From the NCBI GenBank assembly GCA_963693315.1, contig OY856188.1, forward strand, positions 98,058,915 to 98,122,914: 64,000 bases of DNA. Direction: 5' to 3'. Below, piece after piece: positions 23,789 to 36,719 of the stretch. The notes beneath the pieces are model-generated. The model made no database searches. It was not told the DNA's origin and was given only the letters and a program-made list of their open reading frames with translations. The DNA is from Diogma glabrata. Taxonomy: Eukaryota > Arthropoda > Insecta > Diptera > Cylindrotomidae. The stretch's first letter is position 1, and every line of letters begins with the position of its first letter. The translations under genes were made by a program, and so were the position numbers.

Positions 23789-26700
23789 TTATATTATTGA
23801 TTTGTTTATCAAACTCCTTGATATCGATAAATTCTATAACAATTAGCAATACAATATCTATTCTTTATATCGATTTAATGTTGTTTTTTCACAAAAATTC
23901 CAAAAGTATTGTGTTAATTTTTCCAGTTTTGGTCACCGATGCGTGATGACTAATAGGTACACTTGGAAAATGTCAGCTTGTTACAGACTAAAGTTGTTTT
24001 ATCTAACGCACATTATTTATTTTAAAAAAAAAGTAATTACACTAAATGGAGAAATCGTCTAAGAGACCATAGTTATGTTTGGGTTTGAAAATGTCAGCTT
24101 GTGTCAGTTGCAATTATTGAAAATAAATGTTTACCTAAATGACAAACATTTTTGGGATGTTTTCTGTACTAATAATATATACTAGGTAGATAATATGTCG
24201 TTTTTTTAGAAAAGTTGAAATTGTTGAGCTCTAAATGCATAATAACTTTAAGGCAAAACCCTGTTAAAACCCAAATAATCTACTCCCTACTATTAGTTTT
24301 ACTTGGTCCTTATCATAACCACTAAATACTGGATTTGGATACAAATCTGTTGATAACCCATATACTGATACTCGTTTTAATTTTACATCTCCGAAAAATT
24401 TTGAACAAAATTTTTGAAGCTCATTTAGATGTCGATTTTTATTGTTGATAAATAACATATAACAATAATTAATTCATCCAAAACACGAAAAATGTGAAGT
24501 GGAGTTTTTTTCTGAGAAACTTCAAACCATACCTTTTAATTGAAAAAATTCCAATTACTTCTTTACTTACTGAGATTAATGAGATTAATTGATCTCAAAA
24601 ATCCCCCATATATATAACAATACGTTTCATATATCGCCAGTGTAAAAGTTCATCGCCAAATAAAAATATTTTGGTTAAATAAATCAATTCCACATCAGTT
24701 TGATCGGTTTATTGATTAACCGGTTATATCATTAAACTTTAAAAAATGTAAATGCTAGAAAAAGGTTGAACCATAATTAAAACACGAAAAATCTAATCAT
24801 TTTAACAAGATTCAGATTTGTTAGATAATAACTAGAATATCACCAATAGAAACTCTTGCTGAAAGAACTGGAAACCGTGTTGATCGTTTGAAAAGTGCCA
24901 AATGCTAACTTAACCAGATACGAAAATGTGAATAGTAAATTTTTGTTTAGTTTTTAACTCATTATTTCCAAAACCGATTGAAAACTAGAAATAAATTATG
25001 TACTCACTCTACAGTTTTTAAAGTATAAAATTAAACAAAAACAATTGGTGTAAACGAATGTACTTAGGTAACTAGATACTTAGGTAAGAATGACAAAGAA
25101 TATTTTAAATCCAAAACCCCAAAATAATATGCGTTAATAGTTGTACGTTTCTGTCAAATTGCCAATATATATAAGTTCTTAGATTTTCTTACACAAGATA
25201 TAAGTACGACGATGATGTACCAAGGTATGGAAATTTCAAAATCTTTGATTGGGTTTCATATAGAAAAAAAATATCATGGAATTTCTATAAAGAAAAATAT
25301 TTTTAGAAAAATTGCTTAAGCTTGGAGTTAAAAACTTTAAATTTTTGAAAAAGTTTGAAGCTGTTTGATCGTTTTTTTCCAATGTCCGATTTTTTTTGCA
25401 TTTGTTTCATTTAATGTAATTAACTTACTAGCTATTTAAAAACACTTGATCCAATTTAAAATTACATACGTGAAAGCATTAAACAAAAATAAAAATAGAA
25501 ATAGTTCAAACAAACAGTTTCATGGTTTAGATTAAAAAAAAAATAAAAAATTATAAGTCATTAATTGCGAATATTATTAATATGAAACGAAAAAAATTGG
25601 AATTTTTTTGTTTATACATTTAAAAAAAAAACTTTTAAAATCTGAAAATTTCTAAATCATAATTTCATAATTATTAATATACATCATAACATGTTGTTTT
25701 TAAGCAACTTCTAATATTAATTTCAATTAAGAAAAAAAAATTGTTAGATTGGTCTTAATTGAAATTTGCTTGTAGGTAAAATTCATTTTTCAGTTTTAAT
25801 GACGTAAATTTATCATTTAGACAATTTAATTATGATTATTTTGAACGTGAATTATTTTTTGGTGGACATATTGTTAAAATAATGTAAAATTAAAGCTTCA
25901 ATCAAAATTAAAAATTAACAGAGGAGCTGTTGAAACAAAAATTTAAAACAAATCGATTGATTGATTTTTTTATTTTTTTTTTAAATTGAATGACAAGATA
26001 ATTTAAGTTTGTTGAAAGTTTATTGATTTTTAAGTTTTAGTTTGTATACATTCCAATACATTCCATTGGGTGAAAAGAGGAACTTTAATGAAACATCACT
26101 ATATTCAAACCATTTGTATTTTTAATTTTGTGACTGAGGACATTTGCCTTTATAATATTTTTCTCAGGTTGTAGAACTAATAATACTGATGGGAAAGTCA
26201 AAAATTTTGCTTTATTGCTTCGATGAACTAAAACCCGATTCTTAAATACCAGTTTGAGAATATATAATATTGAATTATTACCTGTCAAGTCATTTTTTTT
26301 TGTTAAAAAACTTTTAAATAAAATTTTATAATAAACAATTTTAAATATAGCAATATATAATTGATTACACCGAATTTTTTTTATTATTAGTTTGCTATAT
26401 CACACGTAAATTATAATCTCTTCTCAAATCTCATCTAATTTTATTCCACAAAATAAAAAAATTAACAATTTTAAATTTTTTTCTATTTTAAGGACTGTTA
26501 CACCTATTCTAATCAAAACAGTTAAGGTAAGGTAAACTTTTCATTAAATTTAAGTATAAAGAATAAAAATATCTTGTTATTTTAAAATATTTTTTTTTCA
26601 TTTTTAATCACTTGTTTGCGCGCCACGCACGTAACAACATTTTATTGAACAACACAATAACAACATTTTTTCTTTATTAATCTAAAAAAAAATTGTAAAA

Positions 26701-27099
26701 TAATTTCTCGCTCTGTGATCTAGGAAAATGCTACAATATAATTTTTTTTTATTTTAATCATATTTGGAATAAAACTGTGGAGGTATAATAGTTGGTTACA
26801 TAAGGTTTGTTTTTTTTGTGATGCAGAGTATTTTTACTTCATCACAATTGAAAATTGTGTGAAGTAAATGCCCCAAATTTAATTTTAATTTGTTTTATCG
26901 TCGTGAAGGTGGGTAGGTCATACCTAAACGTGTGACAAAAACAATTCGGATTTTAATGAAACTGGTGTATGTGATTTGGGTCCTCTTGAAAATGGAAGAT
27001 CTGAATTCGTTTCAATATCGGACAAATAGTCACCTGAACATCTGCTTATTTTAATTTGGAATAACTTGTAATCCTGGCTCATAATTGGTATATAAGGTT
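23789..27099. other. AT-rich stretch, no recognised gene
   Basis: About 3.3 kb. A minus frame at 24264-24458 (64 codons) has moderately protein-like composition but no recognised domain. A minus frame at 26085-26288 looks like chance. AAAATGTCAGCTTGT occurs twice (about 23967 and 24088). The remainder is homopolymer-rich. Confidence 0.45.
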
Positions 27100-27537
27100 T
27101 TAGGCTGTATTCTAATCCAAAACTTATTTGAAACTTATTTGTGGAGACTTACTTATTTGAATAAGTAACCTAAATAGGTGACTTATTTGAAATTTTTTTT
27201 TCATAGAAAAATCTAATTCGATTTGACAGTGTCAAATATTTTTATGTTTGTTTACAAAATGGTTTTAAGCAATAAAATTTCTTTTTCGATCCCTAATAAA
27301 ATAATGTAGTAATTTAAAATGAAAAAAAGAAGTTTTGTAAACTCTTTAATTGATCAAATTAAATAAATCGTTCTAAAATCTAATTAAATTTATTTTCGAA
27401 ATTTGCTTTTTGTTGCTGTCAAAATAAGAAAGCTAAATCATTTAGAATAGCTTTTAAATACTTATTTAAAATGGCGGTAAATAAGTAAGTCTACATAAAT
27501 AAGGTTCAAATAAAACGTCGTTTAGAATACAGCCTTA
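27100..27537. mobile_element. PIF/Harbinger-like (Tourist-type) MITE
   Basis: A 432-bp element (27103-27534) with terminal inverted repeats starting GGCTGTATTCTAA at both ends. The TIR extends, with mismatches, about 55-60 bp through a GTGGAGACTTACTTATTT block on the left and its complement on the right. It is flanked by a 3-bp TTA duplication (27100-27102 and 27535-27537). The TTA target and TIR length fit the PIF/Harbinger superfamily. It has no open frame, so it is non-autonomous. Confidence 0.88.
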
Positions 27538-28828
27538 GTATTGTTTCCAATATTGCTGCATTTTAGCATCCGGTTTTTCAACTCCGGCTAAAAAATTTTT
27601 TTCAATTTTATTTTAAGCTTTCTATCCTTGATATAGCGTAAAGTTGCAATCCGATTTTCATGAAACGTTTGTAAAATGTTTCAATCGTTATGAGAAAGAT
27701 TTCATAAGCTTTTGGGTGACAGTGGACAGAGGGTTGAGAGGTCAACAACTTAACATTATAATTTTTTCACTATGTTTTTATGTTTGTTGGGAGCGTACAA
27801 CATTCGTTCGTGATTTTTTTTATGAAATTTTGACAAAAGATGCAAATATGTATGCACCTTGCAAATTAGTTTTTGAGCAAAAGTGAACAAAGTGGTGGGT
27901 CCCAAGCACCCGGTTTTTGAAGAATAATTGAAAGCTTCAAACTGGAACTAATAAGAAGAATCGTGGAGACTGAAAAATATCTTTTAAAATGTTTATTTTT
28001 TTGAAATTTCAGCCTGGTCGGTTTCAATCCCTTTTAACATCTCCAATTAAATTAAATTCACAAATTTTTAAATTCACGCTTTGTTCACATTCTTACACTA
28101 TCTAAAGTTATTGTAAAGGAACTGGAGATGGATTTGTTTAAATGGCGAACATTTGCCGTGACATTGTCGTAACCATAAATTCATCGATTCAATCGATTTA
28201 ATTCTGGCTGTATAATTGGCTAATCAACTAATCCAAATAATATAAGAAACGATACTATTTTTTAACTTATCACCTTTTCGATCGAATGAAAGTATATGTC
28301 TGTTAAGTTACTGCTATAAACTTGGGTATAATTTTTTTGAGAACGCATACCATATTTGCATGTTCTTCAACTTTCTACCTCTGGACCTTATCTGGACCTT
28401 ATCGTCACACATAAGTATTCACGCAACAAATATTATCCATAAACGTAATCACATTGGTTTTTCAATGGAGAGAATATAAATTGAGAAATACTTATATCAG
28501 TTTTGTGCTGCTGGCCATGCGACGAAAAATCGAGTAAAAGATTATGTCTGATAAATGATTGTTCTACTCCTGGTTTTTTAACAATAACCATAGCAGCAAC
28601 ATCGGATAAACAAAATATAAACGTTTAAGATCTAATTCATAACCTCAACCTTTTACACCAAAAATGTTATCCACTCATAAATCAGGTGAAATCTGACTCT
28701 CATAAACCACAAACCCGCGAAGCTCATCCTAAAAAATTAAACGTTAAAATTAAATTAAATTAAACGCCATCCGCAAATAGGAATTTTTTTTAATTTGATC
28801 TACGCATGAACTATATTCAGTAAACCAT
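27538..28828. other. Unassigned stretch, moderately AT-rich
   Basis: Phrases such as GCAATCCGATTTTCATGAAA (near 27646) resemble common non-autonomous element interiors. The 80-codon plus frame at 27644-27886 has no recognised domain. No terminal repeats were located around it, so I make no call beyond possible old mobile-element DNA. Confidence 0.35.
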
Positions 28829-30015
28829 AACAGATGAAAAACGTGATCTACACAGGTGAAAAAGTCGAAAGTTGAACTTGACCATTTTTGATTTTCCTGA
28901 AACTTGACATGGAAGTAGTATGGACAAAATAAAAAATACAGCTTATTTTAAAATTTTTTAAAGTGCATAGTTTGAGCATAGGGGGCACCCCAACATGCAT
29001 GAAAAATAAAAATTCTGCCAATCCGATGTAAATTTGAAATTAAATTGCTCAAGAACGGCTATACCGATTTCATCAAACTTTTTTTTGTTTCATAGATGAT
29101 TAGTTAGTCACTTCAGTGGTTAAACTTCTTTTGATGATATAAATTGTTCGAAAAAATAATGAACAAGTAGAATTTTAATCGGACTAAAAATCTTTAAAAT
29201 TATATATCTCAAGAACACGAATTAACGCCTTTTTGTAAATTTGATATAATTTAAGGTAAGGTTAGAGCTATATTTAAAAAAAAAAGTTAAAATTTATTTG
29301 ATTTTAAAATTTTTTGTTAATGGAAGTTGTTTGAAAAAATGAAGAAAAATTCGAATTTCAGTCGTACTAAAAATCTTTAAAATCTCAAGAACAAAAATTA
29401 ACGCCTCTGAGTTAATTTTATATATTTTAGAGTAGAGATAGAACTATTTTCAGAAAAAAATTAATTAAATTCCAATTGATCTTCGACCCTAGCGCCATCT
29501 TTAAAAAAGTTTTTTTAATATTTTTATTTAAAAATTAATTATAAAAACAATTAATCAATTATTAAATTTAATAATTAAAAATAATATTATTTTTCAAACA
29601 ACTTTTATTAAAAATATAAATTTCAGACGCGTTTCGGATATAAATATCCATCATCAATGAAAGAATTTATATTTATATAAATAATTAATATTACGATTAA
29701 TTAATTTTTTTTCAAAGTATTAAATCAAAGTATATTAATTAGTCAATCATCTATCAAACAAAAACAAGTTTGATGAAATCGGTATAGCCGTCCTTGAGCA
29801 ATTTAATTTCAAAGTTACATCGGATTGACCGAATTTTCATTTTTCATGCATGTTGGGGTGCCCCCTATGCTCAAACTAAGCACTTTAAAAATTTTTTAAA
29901 TAAGTTATATTTTTTATTTTGTCCATACTATCAATTTATAGGCCAAGTTTCAGCAAAATCAAAAATGGTCAAGTTTTCACAACTCTGTCTAGAAAACGTT
30001 TTTCATCAACAACAT
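28829..30015. mobile_element. Long-TIR non-autonomous element (family B), complete
   Basis: Inverted arms of about 285 bp (28829-29115 and 29732-30015) surround a ~615-bp middle. Arm landmarks are GATGAAAAACG at the outer ends, GACCATTTTTGATTTT, GGGGGCACCCCAACATGCAT (28980-28999) with its complement at 29849-29868, and AATTGCTCAAGAACGGCTAT with its complement near 29781-29800. The middle has two copies of an ACTAAAAATCTTTAAAAT-ATCTCAAGAAC block (about 29180 and 29360), that is, an internal tandem duplication. It has no open frame of interest. A partial relative lies at 4683-5280. Superfamily unknown; no target duplication was found. Confidence 0.82.
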
Positions 30016-30939
30016 TAATCTAAGCTATGGAATAGTCCTTAATGATGGCTATGGCACGTAGTGCTCGCTACAAGAACGAGCTTTTATGTAACTCTATATT
30101 TGGGGTTTAGTTGAGGAATACAGTGTGTCACATGAATTAGGAATATGCCCCTAGCTGGACTATTGTCAACCCAATTTTTGTTCTGTTCGTGCAAATTTTA
30201 AAACTAATTTGCTCTTTACCTTTTATTATATTGTTATTTTCTTTATTTTATCACTATAAGTATTGACCTAAATCATATTTTGTGATGTGATAATAATTAT
30301 TGTTTTGCTCTTCCTTAAAGAACATAAAAAACAAATAAAACAGATTTGCGTCCATCAAAACCTTAGAACGCATGTTGTTCTTAAAAGGTTGTATGTGTTG
30401 TTGTAACACATATTGCTATTTTTACTACAGAACACATTTTATTTGTAAAACGAAATTGGCAGTGGGTCCTCCATACAACTGTTGACTTTTCTTACAATGC
30501 TTTTGAAGTTTGTTAGGAGCCTACGAGTCCGATCAATAATCAATTTTGGTAACACTTTGATAAAAAATAGATATTTTAATGCCAAAGAACTGATTACTTT
30601 TTAACACTATTGGGATAAGTCGTGAGAGGCCGACCGAGCACCTATTTATTTGAAACTGTTATAACATCAGCTCATGATAATTTATTTTGATGGAACTTAG
30701 TAAATATCCTAAGAATATGATTTGTAACAGTTCCGCATCTTGCATTCCAGTTATTCCATGCATTCTAGAAACGCTATGTTTTCAGAGCCTATGCATTGGT
30801 GTCACCGATTTTTTATTAACCAGAAATTGGCTTGTAAGAAAACTTTATAAAGTAATCTTAAAAAATATTGGCGATGCTGATGCATCTACTAACTTCACAT
30901 AGATAGTGGTATTTCCAGGTCGTTTTTTTAAAATGTAAA
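30016..30939. other. Unassigned stretch
   Basis: Includes a less AT-biased patch at 30600-30900 with a 71-codon plus frame (30687-30902) that I do not recognise. The end of that patch resembles, in reverse orientation, a short piece at about 60215-60265 (GAAGTTAG, GCATCAGC and CAATATTTTTT blocks), so it may be an old dispersed repeat. Confidence 0.35.
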
Positions 30940-31600
30940 TTGAAAATATATGTAAGTGATTGCATTTATAAACTATATGCATGCGTTTGCAACTTTATTA
31001 TTGATTCAATTTAAACTAATAACATCAGAAATCAAAAAATTGAAATATTTGACCTAAAAATAAAAATAATATTAATTTATTCCACAATTTTTTTAATATT
31101 TTAAGAAAATAAATTTAAATATTAGTAAGCCGGCACAAAACATGGCAAACAAAACGTATTAAAAAAGTTTAATAATATTTTTAAATCACTAAATTTAATT
31201 ATTAAAAGTTCCCGTTTGTTTTTTGTGTTTATTTTTATTACCTTCACAAAAAATTCCTTTCGCACATAATTTTAGATGAAAAAAAAATAATCAATTTATC
31301 AATCTCATTAATTTAAATGTTAAAAAACATTTTCGATTTTTACATTCTTTCAATCTATAGTCCTTTGTTTATTAAATAAGCTTCGGTTTTTCTTTTTTTG
31401 TTATTAGTAAACATGCAGTTTACATATGTGTGCATATATGTGCTTAAGCGTTTTACGACATGTGCACGGTATGGTGCAGATCATTTGCATGACATGTATT
31501 ATGAACAATTTTGTGCATAGGAATTTTGTAACATGCATAACTAATGCACATTTTTTCCAAAAACTTTTATACGGGATATACGCCAAAAACCATTTGAATT
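30940..31600 (+). repeat. Paralogous non-coding segment (family C), copy 1
   Basis: Collinear over about 650 bp with 49985-50690. Shared blocks include GTGATTGCATTT, CCGTTTGTTTTT, ACCTTCACAAAAAA, GCACATAATTTTAGATGAAA, and a core at 31443-31529 containing TTACGACATGTGCACGGTATGG, then GACATGTATTA and CAATTTTGTGCA, then GGAATTTTGTAA. The core is much better preserved than its flanks. The overlapping 60-62 codon frames at 31404-31614 are shadows of this core on the two strands and not credible genes. Confidence 0.78.
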
Positions 31601-33924
31601 TAAGAAAGGTTTAATAGTATACCTGAAGTACGACTACCATGTTAAAAATAAATGATTCTGGATGTCGTCAAAGCATGCGATTGAAAATAAAAGCTTGTTT
31701 GAAAATATCTTAAACCTTAAAAATTTAAAAATCACAAGGAAGCTATTATAAAAAAATGGCAAAAATGTATGTACAGCAAACAAAATCAAAATTGTAAAAA
31801 TACACAAATGTGACATAGCTAATAATTTAACTTAAATATAATAACAATATGTAAAAGTATGTTAAGACGTTATTAGCATAGCAAAATAGTATTCAATTAC
31901 AGTTTTTTCTACCATATAACTGAAGCTTTCCAAAAATTGTGACTTTATTGAAAATAATTATTTAATATAAAACTAAATTGCTAACTACTTAAAGCAATTC
32001 AAATGTTAATATGTACAATTCCAGTATTTAAAATAAAACAATTTTAAAAACTCATTAACTTCAAATAAACAATAAAATGTGTCTAGTCTTTTTTTTTTCG
32101 TACAATGCAAAAAGTACAAACAAAAAACTACTCAACACAAATCTTAAATACTTAATTTTTTTCCACTCTAAGAAAACCCGTTAATTTTATTTTTGTTGTA
32201 TTCACACTTTCAGTTTAACGATTGATTTGTAAAATATTTTTTGTAATAAAAAACAAATTAGAAGTCATTTTTCACCAAGAACAACAAAAAATACAAACAA
32301 TATCTTAAAAATGATAATCAAAATAAAAAAAAAATTTCACCACTAGTTTTGCTCTTACTCGACTAAAAAAATTGCTACAATTGTAAAAAATATAAAAAAA
32401 TAACAAATAAAAAACTGATCACTTCCGGTTTATATAGCAGGTCGTTTACCTATTTTTAAAAAATAACAAAAACTCGCAAACCGCTAAATTCAAAATAATT
32501 TAATTTCTTTGTTTTTTCAAGTTCAAAATCATCAGATTGTAGTTTCTGTTTTATTTCTGTTAACTTTTTTTTTATTTTCTTCTAAATTCAATCAAATTTG
32601 ATTTTATTTGTTTTAACTTTTTTTTGTTATTTTGTTCAAATAAAGAAACACAAAACTATTGGATATGATTTGAATTTCAAAGTGAAAAACAAACAAAAAA
32701 TTGGTAATTGTGGTAAAAATGTGGAGGAAGAAAATAATTTTTATTTCTTTATATATCATATTTTTAAATCGATCAAATTTTATTGTTATATTTTAGTTTC
32801 TGATATGTTTGTCCATCCATCAAATCGTAGTTGACCTAGATTTTGATTGAACAACAAAAAAAGTGAGCTTGAGATGGAAATTCAAGAAATGTCGGAATGT
32901 TTACTTAAATAGATGTATCTAATTTTTGCTATTGTCAATGAATCGATTACATATTTTTTTCTTTTTTAATTATAAATGTAATGGAGACGGTTTAAAATTA
33001 AGTAGAACGCAAAGTGTACTAAATATTACATATATCTGTTGTCAGTAATATTCTTTTTATTATCAATTAAATTAACTTCAATGTTCATCAATTTATTTTA
33101 AATTTTCATAAAAACACTCCAGGATATTTCATGACTATTCCACCCTTGAAATGAAAATAATATTTTAACCTCATAAAAACGGAAACTATATTATCTTTAC
33201 AAAAACAAATTTTTGAAAAAAAAAACCAAACTGAATATCTCCATTTTAAAGTTTAATGCAAATAACTTATAAATATAAGGTTAAAATAAGCGAAAAATAT
33301 AAATATCAGTAACCTACCCAAAGTCATATATATCAATTCTTATATTTTAATAATCGTTTTATTTTTTCATGTTTTAAAAGCCTTATATTAATTTGTATAA
33401 AAAACAACTCCTCTATTATTGCAATTTTATCCAAATAAAATTTAAAACTAAAACTCATTTAAACAAATTTAAAACATAAACTAAACTATGACATTTTCTT
33501 CAAAATATTTCGAATGATAAAAATACAAACTTTATCAATATATTAAAAATAATAACAAGAAACTGATGCAAATTATAATAATTAACGAGTTAAAAAATTA
33601 AAAGAAAATCCTGTTACTATCATTACATTTTTTAGTTTTTTTTCTATTATTATTATTATTATTTTTACTTATATAATAATAATAATCCATTTAAAAGATT
33701 TATACATAATTCGATTTTAGTTTTATAATAAATTGAAAATAACTATTCATTAAATATTTATATTTAACAGTCGTTATTAATATGTATGTGTATTGAAAAA
33801 ATGCCGGACCTCGTGTCTTGTTAAAAAAAAAATAAAGCAAAAACTAGTTGAACTAGTTTTCATTTTGTCGTTTTTTTTTTGTAACAAAAAAATCGACGTA
33901 AGATTTAACATTATTATTATTATT
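31601..33924. other. AT-rich stretch with ATT microsatellite
   Basis: About 2.3 kb of homopolymer-rich DNA. Chance frames lie at 31634-31816 (minus) and 32598-32834 (plus). Simple ATT/TAT repeats occur at about 33646-33690 and 33910-33922. No genes were recognised. Confidence 0.5.
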
Positions 33925-33969
33925 TTAATATAACTATTTCATTTCATAGTTGAATTTTATAGTCGTTCA
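33925..33969 (+). repeat. Left copy of perfect 45-bp direct repeat around piggyBac
   Basis: Begins TTAATATAACTATTTC and ends ATAGTCGTTCA. It is identical over 45 bp to 36720-36764, which starts exactly at the TTAA adjoining the piggyBac right end. On this side, 77 bp of other sequence lies between the repeat and the element's left terminus. Confidence 0.9.
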
Positions 33970-34209
33970 TGTAACTTATGTATATTATCAATATAGTCCC
34001 AATTAAAAAAAATGTGCAAAAAAATTGCACAAAAAAAATTTAGGTACCCGTTTTCTAGAAAGTTGCATTCGCGCAACCGCAGCCTGTAGGAGACAAAAAA
34101 AATAAAATATTTTAAAAATAACAAATAACATTTTAATTCAGAAATGTTTTTAAAATAATAAAAAAAATTAACAATATAGGAACTTTTGAATTCAATATCA
34201 CATTAAAGC

Positions 34210-35997
34210 AGACTTAGAGTTATGCATGTTTAGGGTAACTATTCATGCAATCTGTATGCAATGCTACAGAGCATTTGAAACAAACATAATATGTTTGTGA
34301 TTTGCAAACTACACAGCGCTTCCTTTTATCAGTCTTTTTTTAAGTGTGTATTTGTCCAGGATGACCAGCAGCAGCCATTGAAAATGCATGTTTTCTTCCA
34401 GGTTGACTAGACTTTGCAGATGTTGAACTTTTAAGAAAACACACCGCCACTTCTCTTCGAAAATCCAATAGAGACTTATGGTCATTCTTATGGACGATGT
34501 TCCTCCAAGCATTATTTAGAGAAACATCCAAAAAATTTGTGAAAATAGGCCACCACCATTTTTTGCCACGAATTCTACTCCTATAAGTTGACACGAAATT
34601 ATCTGCAAGATCTACTCCTCCCATATGAGCATTGTATTGTTGGAAAGCGTAGGATTGAGGGACTGCAATTCTACGTTTCTTCTCTTTGGAAAACCTCTGT
34701 ATGTTTTTTATTGGTTCTATTCCATGTACATTTGTAGCAAGAGTTACTACAGCACTATCTTTCCAACGCATAACACTCAGCTCATTTGTTTCTTCAAACC
34801 AGTAGTCTAAGTAACCTCTATCTAATTTATTAAAACCTTTATTTGGTTTCAACTTACTGATGCTTCGTAGCCTGTTGTCGCGTATGGTGCCAGAAGCAAA
34901 GAACTTTAATTTACTAAGGTGAACCATCAGAAATTATCAAAAAATTATCAAAAAAGACAATATGATTTGAAGGTTCCTTGACTATCTGTAACAGTTCCAT
35001 TACTACATTTCCTCCAAGGCCCAAATTATTGGTTGTTGAAGAAGTTTGTGATTTTCAGGTTAAATGCGTAAATATATACAGTTGAAGAAGCAAGTGTCCA
35101 TGATTTGTAGCCAAATTTAATTGGTTTACCAAGCATAAACATTTAACATGAATGCCGTCCCCTATAGGGTATCATTTGTTCATCGATACTGAGGTTGTGA
35201 TGCAGAACTCCAAATTGTTGGAACTTTTCATTCAAACGAGATGTAAAAGGTCTAACTTTAAATAACTTATCCTTCATATCGATTTCATCGTTATTTGCAA
35301 AGTGCAAGTTTCTTTTTATATCTTTAAATGTTTTTCGTGATAAACATGTTCGAATAATTGGAATAGCAATATCCTCATCTAATGAAAAATACATATCTTG
35401 GGAAGGCAATTTATGGTAGCCAGTGAGAAGGATAAACCCAATAAATGTTCTCATTCCATTAATATCATTCAAAAAGTCTTGACGATTATTTTGATGAGCA
35501 TAGAGGTTAGTTTGGTCAACCATCAAGTTCAAAATATCTAAATCAAAAAACAATTCAAAAATGTCAGTACAGCTTTTTCCAGCTACCTTTTCTTCTAAGT
35601 CATCCATAGCTGCTTGTTCAATATTATTTGGCTTATTGGAATATCGTGGATGCACTTGCCTCCATGTAAGAGCTCTTAGATCTAATGGAACAGTTTCAGG
35701 CAACGTAGGCAATGATATTGCGAGAGCATCAGATTCACTTCCAACAATTGAACAGCTTTCACCCATGCAATCAGCAGTCGATCCACATTTTATTAGGAAC
35801 AATTCTTCAACCATCGGTTCACTTCCGAAATGAAATTCTAGTTGTCTAGCCGTATCGACTACTCCTTCAAATAATATTGTTTGATCATGGCATATATTGT
35901 CATCAAATTCTTCCGTGTCACTTATGACTGCAGCATCGGGTGGTAAAATGACTAGATCCGCTTCTCCATCTTCCTCGTCATCTGTCCAATTCGCCAT
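34210..35997 (-). pseudogene. piggyBac transposase, interrupted
   Basis: The first frame (35143-35997, 284 codons) starts with an acidic N-terminus and ends in LSIDEQMIPYRGRHS, the first catalytic Asp region, at residues 268-282. A TAA follows immediately. The next piece (about 35142-34935) shifts frame and carries LGLGGNVVMELLQ and FFDNF with the second catalytic Asp. The third (34340-34927, 195 codons) has MRWKDSAVV (probable third Asp), YNAHMGGVDLAD and KKWWWPIF. After a TAA near 34339, a Cys/His-rich C-terminal domain (RCVVC…CFKC…C) is still readable to about 34210. All family domains are present in order. At least two stops and two frameshifts inactivate it. Confidence 0.9.
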
Positions 35998-36110
35998 GAT
36001 CCAGTCAGCTGCTTCCTGGTATGATTTAAATTCCCGTTGCGTTATATTTTTTTAAAAAATATCCGATTCTGGAATCAAAATGAAAAGAAATTATTGAAAC
36101 TACTGGAACT

Positions 36111-36361
36111 GGCTGCGGTTGCGTTTGCGCAACAGTTTAAATTTTGAAGTTTTTTTAATAAAACCTACAAATCTTAAGAAATATTTTACACTTCTTCGAA
36201 TCATGGGTATCTAAGTCAGAATATTGTACAGTTTAATCTGAATAAAATTAAATATTTTGTAATGAGAATAGATAAATAAAAGATGCTCACAGGATTGACA
36301 AATCTCCATATAAAAAATTAAATTTGAATCCACTTTCCGGCTGCGGTTGCGCAAGCGCAAC
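36111..36361 (+). promoter_or_regulatory. Two internal subterminal repeats of the piggyBac element
   Basis: GGCTGCGGTTGCGTTTGCGC at 36111-36130 and GGCTGCGGTTGCGCAAGCGC at 36339-36358 repeat the GC-rich core of the terminal repeats. They lie between the transposase start (35997) and the right end, where piggyBac elements have internal repeats needed for transposition. The same interval would also hold the transposase promoter, so they may affect expression. That role is inference. Confidence 0.7.
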
Positions 36362-36719
36362 TTTCGTTTTTATTTGATCGCTGATCCTATAAAAATCAAA
36401 AATTTTCAATTATTTTATAGTTTTCATGCGATTTATACTATATTGAATGATTTATATGACATAAAATACATGGGAATGATATTTATATCAATAAATCAAC
36501 AGAATAAAAACATTGACTTACCTCGATTTTTTTGGCACCAACTTTGACATTTAATTACAAGCAACCCTAGCAGCACATATAACATTTTACACTGTAAAAA
36601 ATTCAGAAATATGTTTAATTCTAGTAATCAACTATAGATTTTAGCTATAATAAAATAAATTCGTATATATTGGCGATTAAATTTCTTGTTGCGCGAACGC
36701 AACCGGAGCCGATAATGGG

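Larger units (their letters stand above)
34047..36719 (-). mobile_element. piggyBac-type DNA transposon, 2.67 kb
   Basis: The right terminus reads, inward on the minus strand, CCCATTATCGGCTCCGGTTG and abuts TTAA at 36720. The left terminus at 34047 begins CCCGTTTTCTAGAAAGTTGC. The two align through GTTGC(A/G)TTCGCGCAAC. The left flank reads GGTA instead of TTAA, so that side of the target duplication is mutated or lost. Copies of a GGCTGCGGTTGCG…GCGCAAC motif occur at 34062-34084 (minus), 36111-36133, 36339-36361 and the right end 36688-36710. They are likely subterminal transposase sites. The encoded transposase is broken, so this copy is non-autonomous. Confidence 0.9.
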
